Assembly (NCBI RefSeq): GCF_030160015.1
Contig: NZ_BSNN01000009.1
Coordinates: 1 to 52,821 of the forward strand
DNA from: Amylibacter marinus
Lineage (GTDB): Bacteria > Pseudomonadota > Alphaproteobacteria > Rhodobacterales > Rhodobacteraceae
Length of the DNA: 52,821 nt
Direction of reading: 5' to 3'
Both the position numbers and the translations under genes were made by a program. A model generated the notes under the pieces. The model was given only the letters and a program-made list of their open reading frames with translations, was not told where the DNA came from and did not search any database. This document shows, piece after piece, positions 34,991-43,711 of this stretch. The first letter of the stretch is position 1, and the number at the start of each line of letters is the position of its first letter.

Positions 34991-35883
34991 TGCAAAAATT
35001 GAATATCACCGAAAACCTAGACATGAGCCGCATCATCTATGGCATGTGGCGCCTAGGGGATGACACAAACACCAGCGCGAAACACGTTCAGGCCAAGATC
35101 GAGACCTGCCTAGAACAAGGGATCACCACATTCGATCAGGCCGATATTTACGGCGATTACGCCAGCGAAGAAATCCTAGGCGCCGCCCTGAAACAGGCGC
35201 CGCAATTGCGCGACAGCATGCAGATCATCACCAAATGCGATATCATGCTGACATCGGATAAATACCCAAATCGCCGCGTGAAATATTACGATACATCCGC
35301 CGCGCATATCACCGCATCTGTGGAAAATTCCCTGCGCGTGATGAATATCGACCAAATCGATATGCTGTTGCTACACCGCCCTGATCCACTGATGGATGCC
35401 GCAGAAACAGGCGCGGCGCTGGATGATCTGATCACCTCGGGCAAGATAAAATCCGCAGGCGTTTCCAATTTCAAACCCCATGATTGCTCGCTGTTGCTGA
35501 CCTTCATGAACCAACCGCTGGTTGCCAATCAAATAGAGCTAAGCCTGCTGGAAAACAGCGCGCTGACCAATGGCGATCTGGCCTTTATGCAGGAATGCGG
35601 CATCGCACCCATGGCGTGGTCTGCACTGGCAGGGGGGGCGCTATTCGCACCTGAAAACGCCACCCTTTTGGATAATCTGGCGCGTATCGGCGCCGATCAC
35701 GGCATCGATGCATCTGCGGTGGCGGTGGCATGGTTGCTGGCACACCCCGCTAAAATCATGCCGGTGCTGGGCACCAATAATCTGGATCGCATCGCCAAGC
35801 TATCCGATGCCACACGCATGGATATGGACCGCGAAACATGGTTCGAATTGTACGAAATCGCCAATGGACACGAGGTAGCCTAA
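34990..35883 (+). CDS. smoB: Aldo/keto reductase, 6-oxo-glucose reductase
   Basis: NADPH-dependent aldo/keto reductase of 297 residues. The catalytic tetrad is visible: D and Y in FDQADIYGDYASEEILG, K in QIITKCD, H in MLLLHRPDP. The C-terminal coenzyme loop is IMPVLGTNNLDRI. The start overlaps the smoC stop by one base (TAATG), showing coupling. In the oxidative sulfoquinovose pathway this enzyme reduces 6-oxo-glucose to glucose, which then enters normal sugar metabolism. The substrate is assigned from context. Confidence 0.85.
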   Translation: MQKLNITENLDMSRIIYGMWRLGDDTNTSAKHVQAKIETCLEQGITTFDQADIYGDYASEEILGAALKQAPQLRDSMQIITKCDIMLTSDKYPNRRVKYYDTSAAHITASVENSLRVMNIDQIDMLLLHRPDPLMDAAETGAALDDLITSGKIKSAGVSNFKPHDCSLLLTFMNQPLVANQIELSLLENSALTNGDLAFMQECGIAPMAWSALAGGALFAPENATLLDNLARIGADHGIDASAVAVAWLLAHPAKIMPVLGTNNLDRIAKLSDATRMDMDRETWFELYEIANGHEVA

Positions 35884-36410
35884 TGACCCACCACGCCCCG
35901 ACCAGTTTTGCACCCGATGCGGATGACCCGCGCCAATTGCGCGATGCATTTGCAAAATTCGCCACGGGCGTTTGCGTGATCACCACGCGCGGGGCCACTG
36001 GCCCCATTGGCATTACGGTAAACAGCTTTGCCTCGGTGTCGCTGGATCCTGCACTGGTGCTGTGGTCTTTGGCCAAATCCAGCAACAGATTCGGGGTTTT
36101 CGCACAGGCCACCCATTGCGCCATCCATATTCTGGCGGCGGATCAGATGCAGGGGTGCATGGATTTCACCAAACGGGCCGATGCCTTTGATAATTTTAAG
36201 ACCGAGTATAATACCCACGGCGTACCGGTTATTCAGGACTGCCTAGCCAGCTTTGAATGCAGCGCACATGCTGTGCATGATGGAGGAGATCATAGCATAT
36301 TTGTGTCCAAGGTAGACCGTGTCACCACCACCAAGGAAAACCACATGAAAGAGCCATTGGTTTTCTTCAACAAGGCCTTTGGTCAATTTGACACAGAGGC
36401 GCGCCAATAA
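35883..36410 (+). CDS. smoA: Flavin reductase, partner of SmoC
   Basis: Short-chain flavin reductase of the HpaC/flavin reductase-like family, 175 residues from ATG 35883 (TAATG overlap with the gene before). Family features are LRDAFAKFATGVCVITTRG, GITVNSFASVSLDPALVLWS and AIHILAADQ. It supplies reduced FMN or FAD to the monooxygenase two genes upstream, which cannot reduce flavin itself. Confidence 0.87.
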   Translation: MTHHAPTSFAPDADDPRQLRDAFAKFATGVCVITTRGATGPIGITVNSFASVSLDPALVLWSLAKSSNRFGVFAQATHCAIHILAADQMQGCMDFTKRADAFDNFKTEYNTHGVPVIQDCLASFECSAHAVHDGGDHSIFVSKVDRVTTTKENHMKEPLVFFNKAFGQFDTEARQ

Positions 36411-36442
36411 CATCAACATCGTAATTTCATAGGGAGGAAACA

Positions 36443-37708
36443 ATGAAATATTCAACCAAAATGCTGGCAACCGCCGGCACCATCCTTGCAGGATCCATCG
36501 CGGCACATGCCGACGAGGTGACATTCCTGTGCTACCAAGATGGCAACGAATGCGAGGTCTTTGCCGGCATGGCAGATGCCTTTACCGCCAAAACCGGCCA
36601 CACCGTTAAAATCGACACCGTTGGCTATGACGTGATCCGCGATCAGCTGGAAAACCAGCTGCAAACCGGCTCTGCCCCTGATGTGGCACGCGTAACCAAT
36701 CTGGGCGGCCTAAATCAATACTACCTAGACCTTACCCCCCACGTAGATACCGCATACTGGGAAGAAAACTACAGCGCCACATTGCCATGGTTCCGCCAAC
36801 CGGGCGGCGAAGATGCGGGCATCTATGGCTGGATGACACAGCTAACCGTGACCGGCCCATACGTAAACGTATCCATGTTCGAAGACGCAGGCGTTGATAT
36901 GCCTGGTGCGGGTGCGACATGGGATGATTGGGCCAATGCCCTGCGCGAGGTGAAAGAAACCCTTGGCATCACCGCTGGATTGGCCATGGATCGCACCGCC
37001 CACCGCATGGCCGGCCCCGCATTTTCATATGGCGCGAAATTCTTCGATGACACAGGCACACCGATCTTGGTCGACGAAGGTTTTCGCAAATTCGCAGAGA
37101 CATTTGTTGGCTGGCACAAAGAGGGCCTGATGCCCGCAGAAGGATGGCCCGCAGGGTCTGGCACACAGTATAAAAATGCCGCACCCCTGTTCCTAAGTGG
37201 CGAAGTAGCGATGCATATGTCAGGGTCTTGGATGATCAACAACTATGCCGAAAACATCAAAGATTTTGATTGGAAAGTGGTCCCCGCCCCCTGTGGCGAT
37301 GGCGGCTGTGGCGCAATGCCCGGCGGTGCCGGCGTGGTTGCCTTTAAATCCAGCAAAAGCCCAGAAGCAGCCGCAATGTGGGTGGATTTCCTAGCACAAA
37401 CAGAAAACACCGAGGCCTTCGCGGCCGCCACCCGCAACATCCCAGCCCACGCTGGCTTGCAGGCATCTGGTGTTGATTACGGTGATGCATCCCCCGTGGT
37501 TGCCGCATCTCTGTCTGTATTCGCGGCAAACGCTGGCGAGGCTGCTAAATCCACACCCCAAGCCTATACATTCCAAGGCTATAACAAAAACCACGTGATC
37601 TACGGTATCGTTCCCGATTACCTGACCAAGGCAATCACTGGCGAAATCACCTTGGATGCGGCCCTAGAGGCAATTGATGCGGATGTTGCCGCAAAAATCG
37701 CCGAATAA
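36443..37708 (+). CDS. smoF: ABC sugar-type solute-binding protein, sulfoquinovosyl-glycerol receptor candidate
   Basis: Periplasmic family 1 binding protein of 421 residues with a signal peptide of about 23 residues (cut after AAHA). GGGAGGAAACA is a strong ribosome site. Sugar-receptor features are DVIRDQLENQLQTGSAPDVA, AAPLFLSGEVAMHMSGSWM and MPGGAGVVAFKSSKSPEAAA. In the known cluster SmoF binds sulfoquinovosyl glycerol, which fits an importer placed after monooxygenase, reductase and flavin reductase genes. Which residues hold the sulfonate cannot be decided by eye. Confidence 0.83.
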   Translation: MKYSTKMLATAGTILAGSIAAHADEVTFLCYQDGNECEVFAGMADAFTAKTGHTVKIDTVGYDVIRDQLENQLQTGSAPDVARVTNLGGLNQYYLDLTPHVDTAYWEENYSATLPWFRQPGGEDAGIYGWMTQLTVTGPYVNVSMFEDAGVDMPGAGATWDDWANALREVKETLGITAGLAMDRTAHRMAGPAFSYGAKFFDDTGTPILVDEGFRKFAETFVGWHKEGLMPAEGWPAGSGTQYKNAAPLFLSGEVAMHMSGSWMINNYAENIKDFDWKVVPAPCGDGGCGAMPGGAGVVAFKSSKSPEAAAMWVDFLAQTENTEAFAAATRNIPAHAGLQASGVDYGDASPVVAASLSVFAANAGEAAKSTPQAYTFQGYNKNHVIYGIVPDYLTKAITGEITLDAALEAIDADVAAKIAE

Positions 37709-37746
37709 ACGCACACGCGACCACAGGCCAGCAAAGGGTTCTGACT

Positions 37747-38808
37747 ATGCTAGAAGCACTCTCAAATGCATTCTCCGGCAATAGCTGGCCTGTGGCATTT
37801 ATAATATACTTGGTCTTAGGCTGGGTTCTGGTGCGTCCCAAGGGGCGCATCGGCGGCCAGCTGATGTCCGCACTGGGCTGGCCCATCGAAATCGCACAGC
37901 GCCTATCGGGTGCCACGGGCCTGCCCTATATTTTCCTGCTGCCCAATATGATTATCTTTGGGCTGTTCACCTTCTCGCCCCTGTTTATCAACATCGGTTT
38001 TTCGGTGACCGAGGGCCAAAGCATCCTGTTTGAAAACCGCCCCTATGCGGGGCTGGATAACGCGCGCCGCCTACTGGCGGAAACGCAAATCGACACAGGG
38101 GCGCTAAACCGCGAGGATGATAAATTCCTACAGGCGGTGGCGGATACCTTTATCTTTGTGATCTTTCAGGTGCCGATCATGGTGTTTTTCGCACTGTGCA
38201 CCGCATTGGCCCTAAACCGCGAAATCATCGGCCGCGCCTTCTGGCGCTCGGTGTTTTTCTACCCCGTGATGCTCTCGCCCGTGGTGGTGGGATTCCTGTG
38301 GACATTGATCCTAAAACGCCAAGGCGTTCTGTCGATAACCCTGATGAATTGGGGCATAATCGATGAACCCATCCAATGGTTAACAGACCCCAGCTGGACA
38401 ATGTTCTGGTCGGTGGCGGTCTACACATGGGCACACCTAGGGTTTTATATGCTGATCCTGCTGGCGGGCCTACAGGCGATCCCCAAGGATCTATACGAGG
38501 CCGCCCGCATGGACGGCACCAACGAATGGCGCATGTTGCGCCGCATCACCCTGCCCTTGCTGATGCCCACGCTCTTGGTGGTCACCATCCTGTCACTGGT
38601 CAAGGCATTTCAGGCCTTCGAGGAACTCTATGCGCTGAATGTGCGCTGGATTTCACTGGTGGCCTATATTTTCGAAACATCGGGCCTGCGCGGCCAACCT
38701 ACGGCCAATGGTCTGGGCATTGCGGCCACGGCATCGCTGTTGGTGGCCTTGGTGCTGATCCTGCTGTCGCTGTTGCAAATCTATCTGACCTCGAGGCAAA
38801 GTAAATGA
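37747..38808 (+). CDS. ABC sugar-type transporter permease (MalF-like)
   Basis: Inner-membrane permease of 353 residues, SmoE/G/H-type component. It has an extra N-terminal membrane segment (about residues 13-30) before the usual six. The EAA loop is IPKDLYEAARMDGTNEWRML. The ribosome site is weak (GGTTCTGACT). It overlaps the next permease gene by ATGA. It would form the channel with the larger permease downstream. Confidence 0.88.
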   Translation: MLEALSNAFSGNSWPVAFIIYLVLGWVLVRPKGRIGGQLMSALGWPIEIAQRLSGATGLPYIFLLPNMIIFGLFTFSPLFINIGFSVTEGQSILFENRPYAGLDNARRLLAETQIDTGALNREDDKFLQAVADTFIFVIFQVPIMVFFALCTALALNREIIGRAFWRSVFFYPVMLSPVVVGFLWTLILKRQGVLSITLMNWGIIDEPIQWLTDPSWTMFWSVAVYTWAHLGFYMLILLAGLQAIPKDLYEAARMDGTNEWRMLRRITLPLLMPTLLVVTILSLVKAFQAFEELYALNVRWISLVAYIFETSGLRGQPTANGLGIAATASLLVALVLILLSLLQIYLTSRQSK

Positions 38809-40241
38809 GCGCTGTTTGGCAATTTTTGGGCCGCCGCCAAGGCCACGATAAACTCTCTGCGGTGGATTGGATCGTCTATATCTACCTGTTCTTCGGCTTC
38901 CTGATCATCGCCCTGCCCGTGGGCTGGATCGCGCTGAATTCCGTGAAATCCGCGTTTCAATTGGAAAAACAAGACCTGTCAATCCTGCCCAGCGATTTCA
39001 ATCGCGTGGCCCGCGCCACCGTCTATTCCGATCAGGGCCGCGAGATTTTCATCATCAACGACCTGCCGGATTGGGTGCTAAATTGGAAAGACCTGCGCCC
39101 AGAGGAACGCGCGGCGCGAAACGTGCCAGAATTCCTAGCCAGCTATGAGGGACGCGCATTCTATGCCCTGCGTTCACACCTAGGACAGGTACCAACACAG
39201 GTGCGCGCCCTGATCGCGGCGCAAAATATGCCGGAATGGTTGCTGCGCTACCCATCAATGTCCGCAACCGCGCGCCAAGACGTGGATATCGAGGCCGCCC
39301 TCGCAGGGCGCAGCGCGGACGAGCGCCGCCTGCTGGGCGAATTCCTAGGTCTTGCCCCCTATGAACCCAACCGCATGATCAGCCAAATTCTGGTCACCGC
39401 CCCGCACCCAGAAACGGGCGTTGTGCAAAACTATGCCGTGCCGAAATTCGACCCAAGCCGCCCGTTTTTGGCCGCGCGCGATGCCACCAATGCCACATCC
39501 GGCGTGATCCGCATCCCCACAGAAACCGCCACCGCCACGCGCACGATCAACCCCTCTTGGGGCAACTATATCGAACCGCTGTCGGGCAAGGCCTTTGGGG
39601 TGAATGTAAATTTTGCCGCCTGTTTCACCAATTCGGTGCTGGTTACGCTGATCGCCACGCTTCTGACCCTGCTGATCAATTCAATGGCCGCGTTTTCCCT
39701 ATCTAAATACAAATTCCGCGGGCAGACGATGTTCTTTGTGATCATTCTGGCCACGCTGATGGTGCCCCCCACCATCACCTTGGTTGGGGTGTTTAAGGCG
39801 ATTAACGCAACCGGCCTGTCTGGCTCTATCTGGGGGGTTATTATCCCAGGTGCGGCCACGCCTGCGGGGGTTTTCCTGTTGCGTCAATACATGTTGACCA
39901 TCCCAGACGAGCTGATCGAGGCCGCCCGCATGGACGCCGCATCGGAATGGAAGGTCTACTGGCGCATTATCCTGCCGCTGGCCCTGCCCGCATTGGCCGC
40001 ATTGGGCATCCTGTCGGTGATCTGGCGCTGGAATGACCTAATCCTGCCCATGGTGGCCATCGCCACCACCAAAGAGGCCTATACAATTCAGCTGTGCCTG
40101 TTGGAATTCCGCGGCGAGCACCTGTCACAGGAACACTACCGCTTGGCAATGACAATGGTCAGCCTTATCCCCACCACTCTGGTCTTCGTATTCTTGCAAA
40201 AACACATCACAACCGGTGTGGCGAATACAGGGCTTAAATAG
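38805..40241 (+). CDS. ABC sugar-type transporter permease (MalG-like) with large periplasmic insertion
   Basis: Inner-membrane permease of 478 residues, far longer than the usual 280-300 of MalG-type permeases. TM1 is at about 22-45. About 195 extra residues (roughly 55-248), hydrophilic and presumably periplasmic, follow before the standard domain resumes at FGVNVNFAACFTNSVLVTLI. The EAA loop is IPDELIEAARMDAASEWKVY. The insertion has no motif I recognise; it contains SDQGREIFIINDLPDWVLNW and similar soluble sequence. It might contact the receptor or the glycolipid-derived ligand. The rest of the protein looks intact. Confidence 0.87.
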   Translation: MSAVWQFLGRRQGHDKLSAVDWIVYIYLFFGFLIIALPVGWIALNSVKSAFQLEKQDLSILPSDFNRVARATVYSDQGREIFIINDLPDWVLNWKDLRPEERAARNVPEFLASYEGRAFYALRSHLGQVPTQVRALIAAQNMPEWLLRYPSMSATARQDVDIEAALAGRSADERRLLGEFLGLAPYEPNRMISQILVTAPHPETGVVQNYAVPKFDPSRPFLAARDATNATSGVIRIPTETATATRTINPSWGNYIEPLSGKAFGVNVNFAACFTNSVLVTLIATLLTLLINSMAAFSLSKYKFRGQTMFFVIILATLMVPPTITLVGVFKAINATGLSGSIWGVIIPGAATPAGVFLLRQYMLTIPDELIEAARMDAASEWKVYWRIILPLALPALAALGILSVIWRWNDLILPMVAIATTKEAYTIQLCLLEFRGEHLSQEHYRLAMTMVSLIPTTLVFVFLQKHITTGVANTGLK

Positions 40242-40250
40242 GACGAACCC

Positions 40251-41333
40251 ATGAGCGATTTAAAACTAGATAACCTGCATAAATCCTACGGCGCCACCAA
40301 GGTGATCCATGGCATCGATATGCAAATCGACAGCGGCGATTTCTGCGTCTTTGTGGGGCCATCGGGCTGTGGTAAATCCACGCTGTTGCGCATGATCGCG
40401 GGGCTGGAATCCGTAACCAGCGGTACCGTATCGATCGAGGGCCAGCCGGTGAATCACGTCCCCGCCGCACAGCGCGGTCTGGCGATGGTATTCCAATCCT
40501 ATGCGCTCTACCCGCATATGTCGGTGCGCCAAAACCTGTCATTCGGTCTAGAAAACCTGCATATGCCCAAACAAGAGGTGCAAGAGCGCATCAACGAGGC
40601 CGCCCGCATGTTGCAGATCGAGGAATTGATGGATCGCAAGCCCGGCCAACTGTCGGGGGGGCAACGCCAGCGCATCGCCATAGGCCGCGCCGTGGTGCGC
40701 GAACCTAAAATCTTCTTGTTCGATGAACCCCTATCAAACCTAGATGCGGAATTGCGCGTGGCCATGCGCGCGGAAATCTCTGATCTGCATTCCCGCCTTG
40801 GCAATACCATGATCTATGTGACCCATGATCAGGTCGAGGCCATGACCATGGCCGATAAAATCGCCGTGCTGCGCAAAGGTCTGGTCGAGCAATTCGGCCG
40901 CCCGCTGGACCTGTTCAACTACCCCGCCAACCGCTTCGTGGCTGGCTTTATCGGCTCACCGGCCATGAATTTTGCCGATGGGGTGATCAAGGGCGCGTCG
41001 GTTGTTCTAAACGCCGGCGGCACCATCCCGCTGCCCCAGGGCCGCTTTGACACTACAGATGGCCAACAGGTCACCTTCGGCATCCGCGCCAGCCACCTAT
41101 CGCTGGATGAAAACGGCCCCATAAAGCTGTCGGTCAAAACCGTCGAACAACTGGGCACCGAAAGCTATGTCTACGGCCAGCTAGACGACGGCACAGATTT
41201 CGCCCTGCACCAATTGGGCCAAGTAGATGTGCAACAAGGCACCGTGATCAACCTAGCCCCCACATTAGATCACAGCCACCTGTTCGACACAGACAGCGGC
41301 CTAACCCAGCGCATCGACACAGCCCCCACCTAA
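40251..41333 (+). CDS. ABC sugar-type transporter ATP-binding protein (MalK/UgpC-like)
   Basis: ATPase of the importer, 360 residues. Walker A is GPSGCGKST, the Q loop is AMVFQSYALYPHMSVRQNL, the signature is LSGGQRQRIAIGRAVV, Walker B is KIFLFDEPLSNLDAELR and the switch histidine is in MIYVTHDQVEAM. The C-terminal TOBE domain (about 235-355) is typical of the CUT1 sugar family. It ends the seven-gene operon that starts with smoC. Confidence 0.93.
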   Translation: MSDLKLDNLHKSYGATKVIHGIDMQIDSGDFCVFVGPSGCGKSTLLRMIAGLESVTSGTVSIEGQPVNHVPAAQRGLAMVFQSYALYPHMSVRQNLSFGLENLHMPKQEVQERINEAARMLQIEELMDRKPGQLSGGQRQRIAIGRAVVREPKIFLFDEPLSNLDAELRVAMRAEISDLHSRLGNTMIYVTHDQVEAMTMADKIAVLRKGLVEQFGRPLDLFNYPANRFVAGFIGSPAMNFADGVIKGASVVLNAGGTIPLPQGRFDTTDGQQVTFGIRASHLSLDENGPIKLSVKTVEQLGTESYVYGQLDDGTDFALHQLGQVDVQQGTVINLAPTLDHSHLFDTDSGLTQRIDTAPT

Positions 41334-41474
41334 GGCGCGGCGCATTAATCCCCCCGCACCGCACGCTCCAGGCGGGCGGGGGTGTATCCCCCACACTTGC
41401 CAAAACCATACCCCCGCGCTATATCGCCCCCATACCGGTCGAAGCCCTACCCGGTCATCAAAACAGGAAACATT

Positions 41475-42176
41475 ATGAAAACCCTCGTTATATGCTCTGG
41501 TGGGCTGGATTCCGTATCCCTTGCCTATAAAACCGCCGCCGAAGGCGCGCTGACGCGGCTGGTGTCCTTTGACTATGGCCAACGCCACCGTAAAGAGCTG
41601 GATTATGCCGCCCGTGCGGCCGCGGCGCTGAAGGTACCCCACCAGATTATCGATATGCGCAGCATTGGCGCCGCGCTTACCGGATCGGCCCTGACATCTG
41701 ATATCGACGTGCCAGATGGCCACTATGCCGAGGAAACCATGAAAATCACCGTGGTGCCCAATCGCAATGCAATCATGCTCAGCATCGCATTCGGCATTGC
41801 CGCGGCCAATGGCGACCAGGCCGTGGCAACCGCCGTGCACGGGGGCGATCATTTCATCTATCCCGATTGCCGCCCCTCCTTCACAACGGCGTTTAATACC
41901 ATGCAACGCGAGGCGCTGGACGGCTATGCGGATGTCTGGCTGGTAACACCCTATGTGAATGTGCCCAAATCCGATATCGTGGTGGATGGCGCGCGCCACA
42001 ACACCCCGTTTGCAGATACGTGGTCCTGCTACAAGGGGGGCGATCTGCACTGCGGGCGCTGTGGCACCTGTGTCGAGCGGCGCGAGGCCTTCCACATTGC
42101 AGGCATCCCTGATCCCACCGAATACGCCGACCCGGAATTCTGGGAAACGGCCGTAAATCTGATGGGGGATAAATAA
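41475..42176 (+). CDS. queC: 7-cyano-7-deazaguanine synthase
   Basis: Makes preQ0 from 7-carboxy-7-deazaguanine with ATP and ammonia. It is 233 residues from ATG 41475 (GGAAA upstream). The PP-loop is CSGGLDSVSLAYK. The zinc cluster is C-x8-C-x2-C-x2-C in WSCYKGGDLHCGRCGTCVER. VVPNRNAIMLSIAFGIA is also diagnostic. It heads a tightly packed queCDEF operon. The 141-bp gap upstream has a GGGGG-TGTAT-CCCCC hairpin (41378-41392) without a T run and no recognisable preQ1 riboswitch. Confidence 0.96.
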   Translation: MKTLVICSGGLDSVSLAYKTAAEGALTRLVSFDYGQRHRKELDYAARAAAALKVPHQIIDMRSIGAALTGSALTSDIDVPDGHYAEETMKITVVPNRNAIMLSIAFGIAAANGDQAVATAVHGGDHFIYPDCRPSFTTAFNTMQREALDGYADVWLVTPYVNVPKSDIVVDGARHNTPFADTWSCYKGGDLHCGRCGTCVERREAFHIAGIPDPTEYADPEFWETAVNLMGDK

Positions 42177-42529
42177 TGTTTCACATCACCAAGGAATTCC
42201 ACTTTTCTGCATCGCATCAGCTAACCCACCTAGCCGATGATCACCAATGTGCGCGCCTGCATGGGCATAACTACATCGTAACGGTGGAATTGGCCGCGCC
42301 TGCGCTGAACAACGATGGTTTCGTGCGCGACTATCACGAGCTAAAGCCGCTAAAGGACTATATCGATAACAGCTTCGATCATCGCCACCTGAACGATATC
42401 CTAGACGGCCACTCTACCGCAGAAAACATGGCATATCATTTCTACGAATGGTGCGCGGCCCGCTGGCCCGAAACCGCCGCCGTCACCGTATCAGAAACCC
42501 CCAAAACCACCGCCACATACCGCCCATGA
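42176..42529 (+). CDS. queD: 6-carboxy-5,6,7,8-tetrahydropterin synthase
   Basis: Converts dihydroneopterin triphosphate to 6-carboxytetrahydropterin, the second step after GTP cyclohydrolase I. It is 117 residues with zinc ligands H14, H29 and H31 ([16 protein letters not shown]) and catalytic C25. It begins one base inside the queC stop (TAATG) and overlaps queE by ATGA. Confidence 0.95.
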   Translation: MFHITKEFHFSASHQLTHLADDHQCARLHGHNYIVTVELAAPALNNDGFVRDYHELKPLKDYIDNSFDHRHLNDILDGHSTAENMAYHFYEWCAARWPETAAVTVSETPKTTATYRP

Positions 42530-43236
42530 ACGCACCCCTGCGCATCGCCGAGATTTTCGGCCCCACAATCCAAGGCGAAGGCGCGCTGATCGGCGAGGCC
42601 ACCGTTTTTGTGCGCGCGGGCGGCTGTGATTACCGATGCGTCTGGTGCGATAGCCTGCATGCGGTCGATAGCGAAAACCGCCACCAATGGGCCAAAATGA
42701 CCCCCCAACAGGTCTGGGACCGCGTGCATGACCTCTCGGGCGGTGTGCCCCTAACGGTGTCCATATCAGGCGGAAACCCTGCAATCCAAGATTTTGCCCC
42801 CCTGATCGATCTAGGCCACGCACAGGGCTATCGCTTTGCCTGCGAAACCCAAGGATCGATCGCCAAGCCATGGTTTGCAGATCTGGATATGCTGGTGCTT
42901 AGCCCCAAACCCCCCAGCAGCAAGGAATTCGTTGATTGGGCGGCATTTGATGCCTGTATTGCCGCCGCAGGGGCGGCCAATACGGTGCTAAAAATCGTGA
43001 TATTCGACGACACAGATTACCAGTGGGCGCGGGATGTGGCCACGCGCTACCCTGCCCTGCCCCTGTTTATTCAACCCGGCAACCCCGAGGTCGACCCAAG
43101 CCAACCCGTTGATCTGAATGCCGCCACCGCGCGGCTGGAATGGCTGGTCAATAAAGCCAGCACAGATCGCTGGTTCACCCCTAGAATTCTCCCCCAGCTG
43201 CATGTGCTGATCTGGGGTAACAAACGCGGAGTCTGA
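42526..43236 (+). CDS. queE: 7-carboxy-7-deazaguanine synthase, radical SAM
   Basis: Radical S-adenosylmethionine enzyme of 236 residues that contracts the pterin ring to 7-carboxy-7-deazaguanine. The start at 42526 overlaps queD by ATGA. The [4Fe-4S] ligands are C34, C38 and C41 in [28 protein letters not shown] at the N-terminus and [12 protein letters not shown] (the glycine-rich SAM-binding strand) are typical. Confidence 0.95.
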   Translation: MNAPLRIAEIFGPTIQGEGALIGEATVFVRAGGCDYRCVWCDSLHAVDSENRHQWAKMTPQQVWDRVHDLSGGVPLTVSISGGNPAIQDFAPLIDLGHAQGYRFACETQGSIAKPWFADLDMLVLSPKPPSSKEFVDWAAFDACIAAAGAANTVLKIVIFDDTDYQWARDVATRYPALPLFIQPGNPEVDPSQPVDLNAATARLEWLVNKASTDRWFTPRILPQLHVLIWGNKRGV

Positions 43237-43237
43237 C

Positions 43238-43702
43238 ATGAGCGATGATATCTACAAGAATTTAAAACAGCTGGGCGGGGATACCATCCAGCCCACCAGC
43301 CCAGAGGCGGCCGAGCTAGAGCGCGTGCAAAACCCGCAAAGTGATATCTCGTACAACGTGCGCTTTACCGCACCCGAATTCACATCCCTATGCCCCATGA
43401 CAGGCCAGCCCGATTTCGCGCATCTGGTCATCGATTATGTGCCCGGAGACTGGCTGGTCGAGAGCAAATCGCTAAAGCTGTTCCTGACATCCTTTCGCAA
43501 TCACGGGGCATTCCACGAGGATTGCACCATTTCCATCGCCCGCCGCCTGAATGATTTCTTGGCGCCCAAATGGCTGCGCATCGGCGGCTATTGGTACCCT
43601 CGCGGTGGCATCCCGATTGATGTGTTTTGGCAAACCGGCGAAATGCCCCGCGATGTATGGATCCCAGACCAAGGCGTGCCCCCCTACCGCGGCCGCGGCT
43701 AG
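43238..43702 (+). CDS. queF: NADPH-dependent 7-cyano-7-deazaguanine reductase
   Basis: Reduces preQ0 to preQ1, the precursor that is inserted into tRNA for queuosine. It is 154 residues, the short YkvM-like form. The catalytic cysteine is in [14 protein letters not shown] and the QueF motif is [20 protein letters not shown]. It ends the que operon and faces the rep gene, with 9 bp between the stops. GTP cyclohydrolase, the tRNA-guanine transglycosylase and QueA are not on this molecule. Confidence 0.96.
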   Translation: MSDDIYKNLKQLGGDTIQPTSPEAAELERVQNPQSDISYNVRFTAPEFTSLCPMTGQPDFAHLVIDYVPGDWLVESKSLKLFLTSFRNHGAFHEDCTISIARRLNDFLAPKWLRIGGYWYPRGGIPIDVFWQTGEMPRDVWIPDQGVPPYRGRG

Positions 43703-43711
43703 ACCCCTGCC

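Noticed and set aside
41334-41474. preQ1 riboswitch before queC
   Set aside because: No match to the preQ1-I core or a pseudoknot could be found; only a simple G/C hairpin is present.
41301-42095. Open frame of 264 codons antisense to queC
   Set aside because: It lies opposite a gene with all catalytic motifs, has no ribosome site and no recognisable domain.
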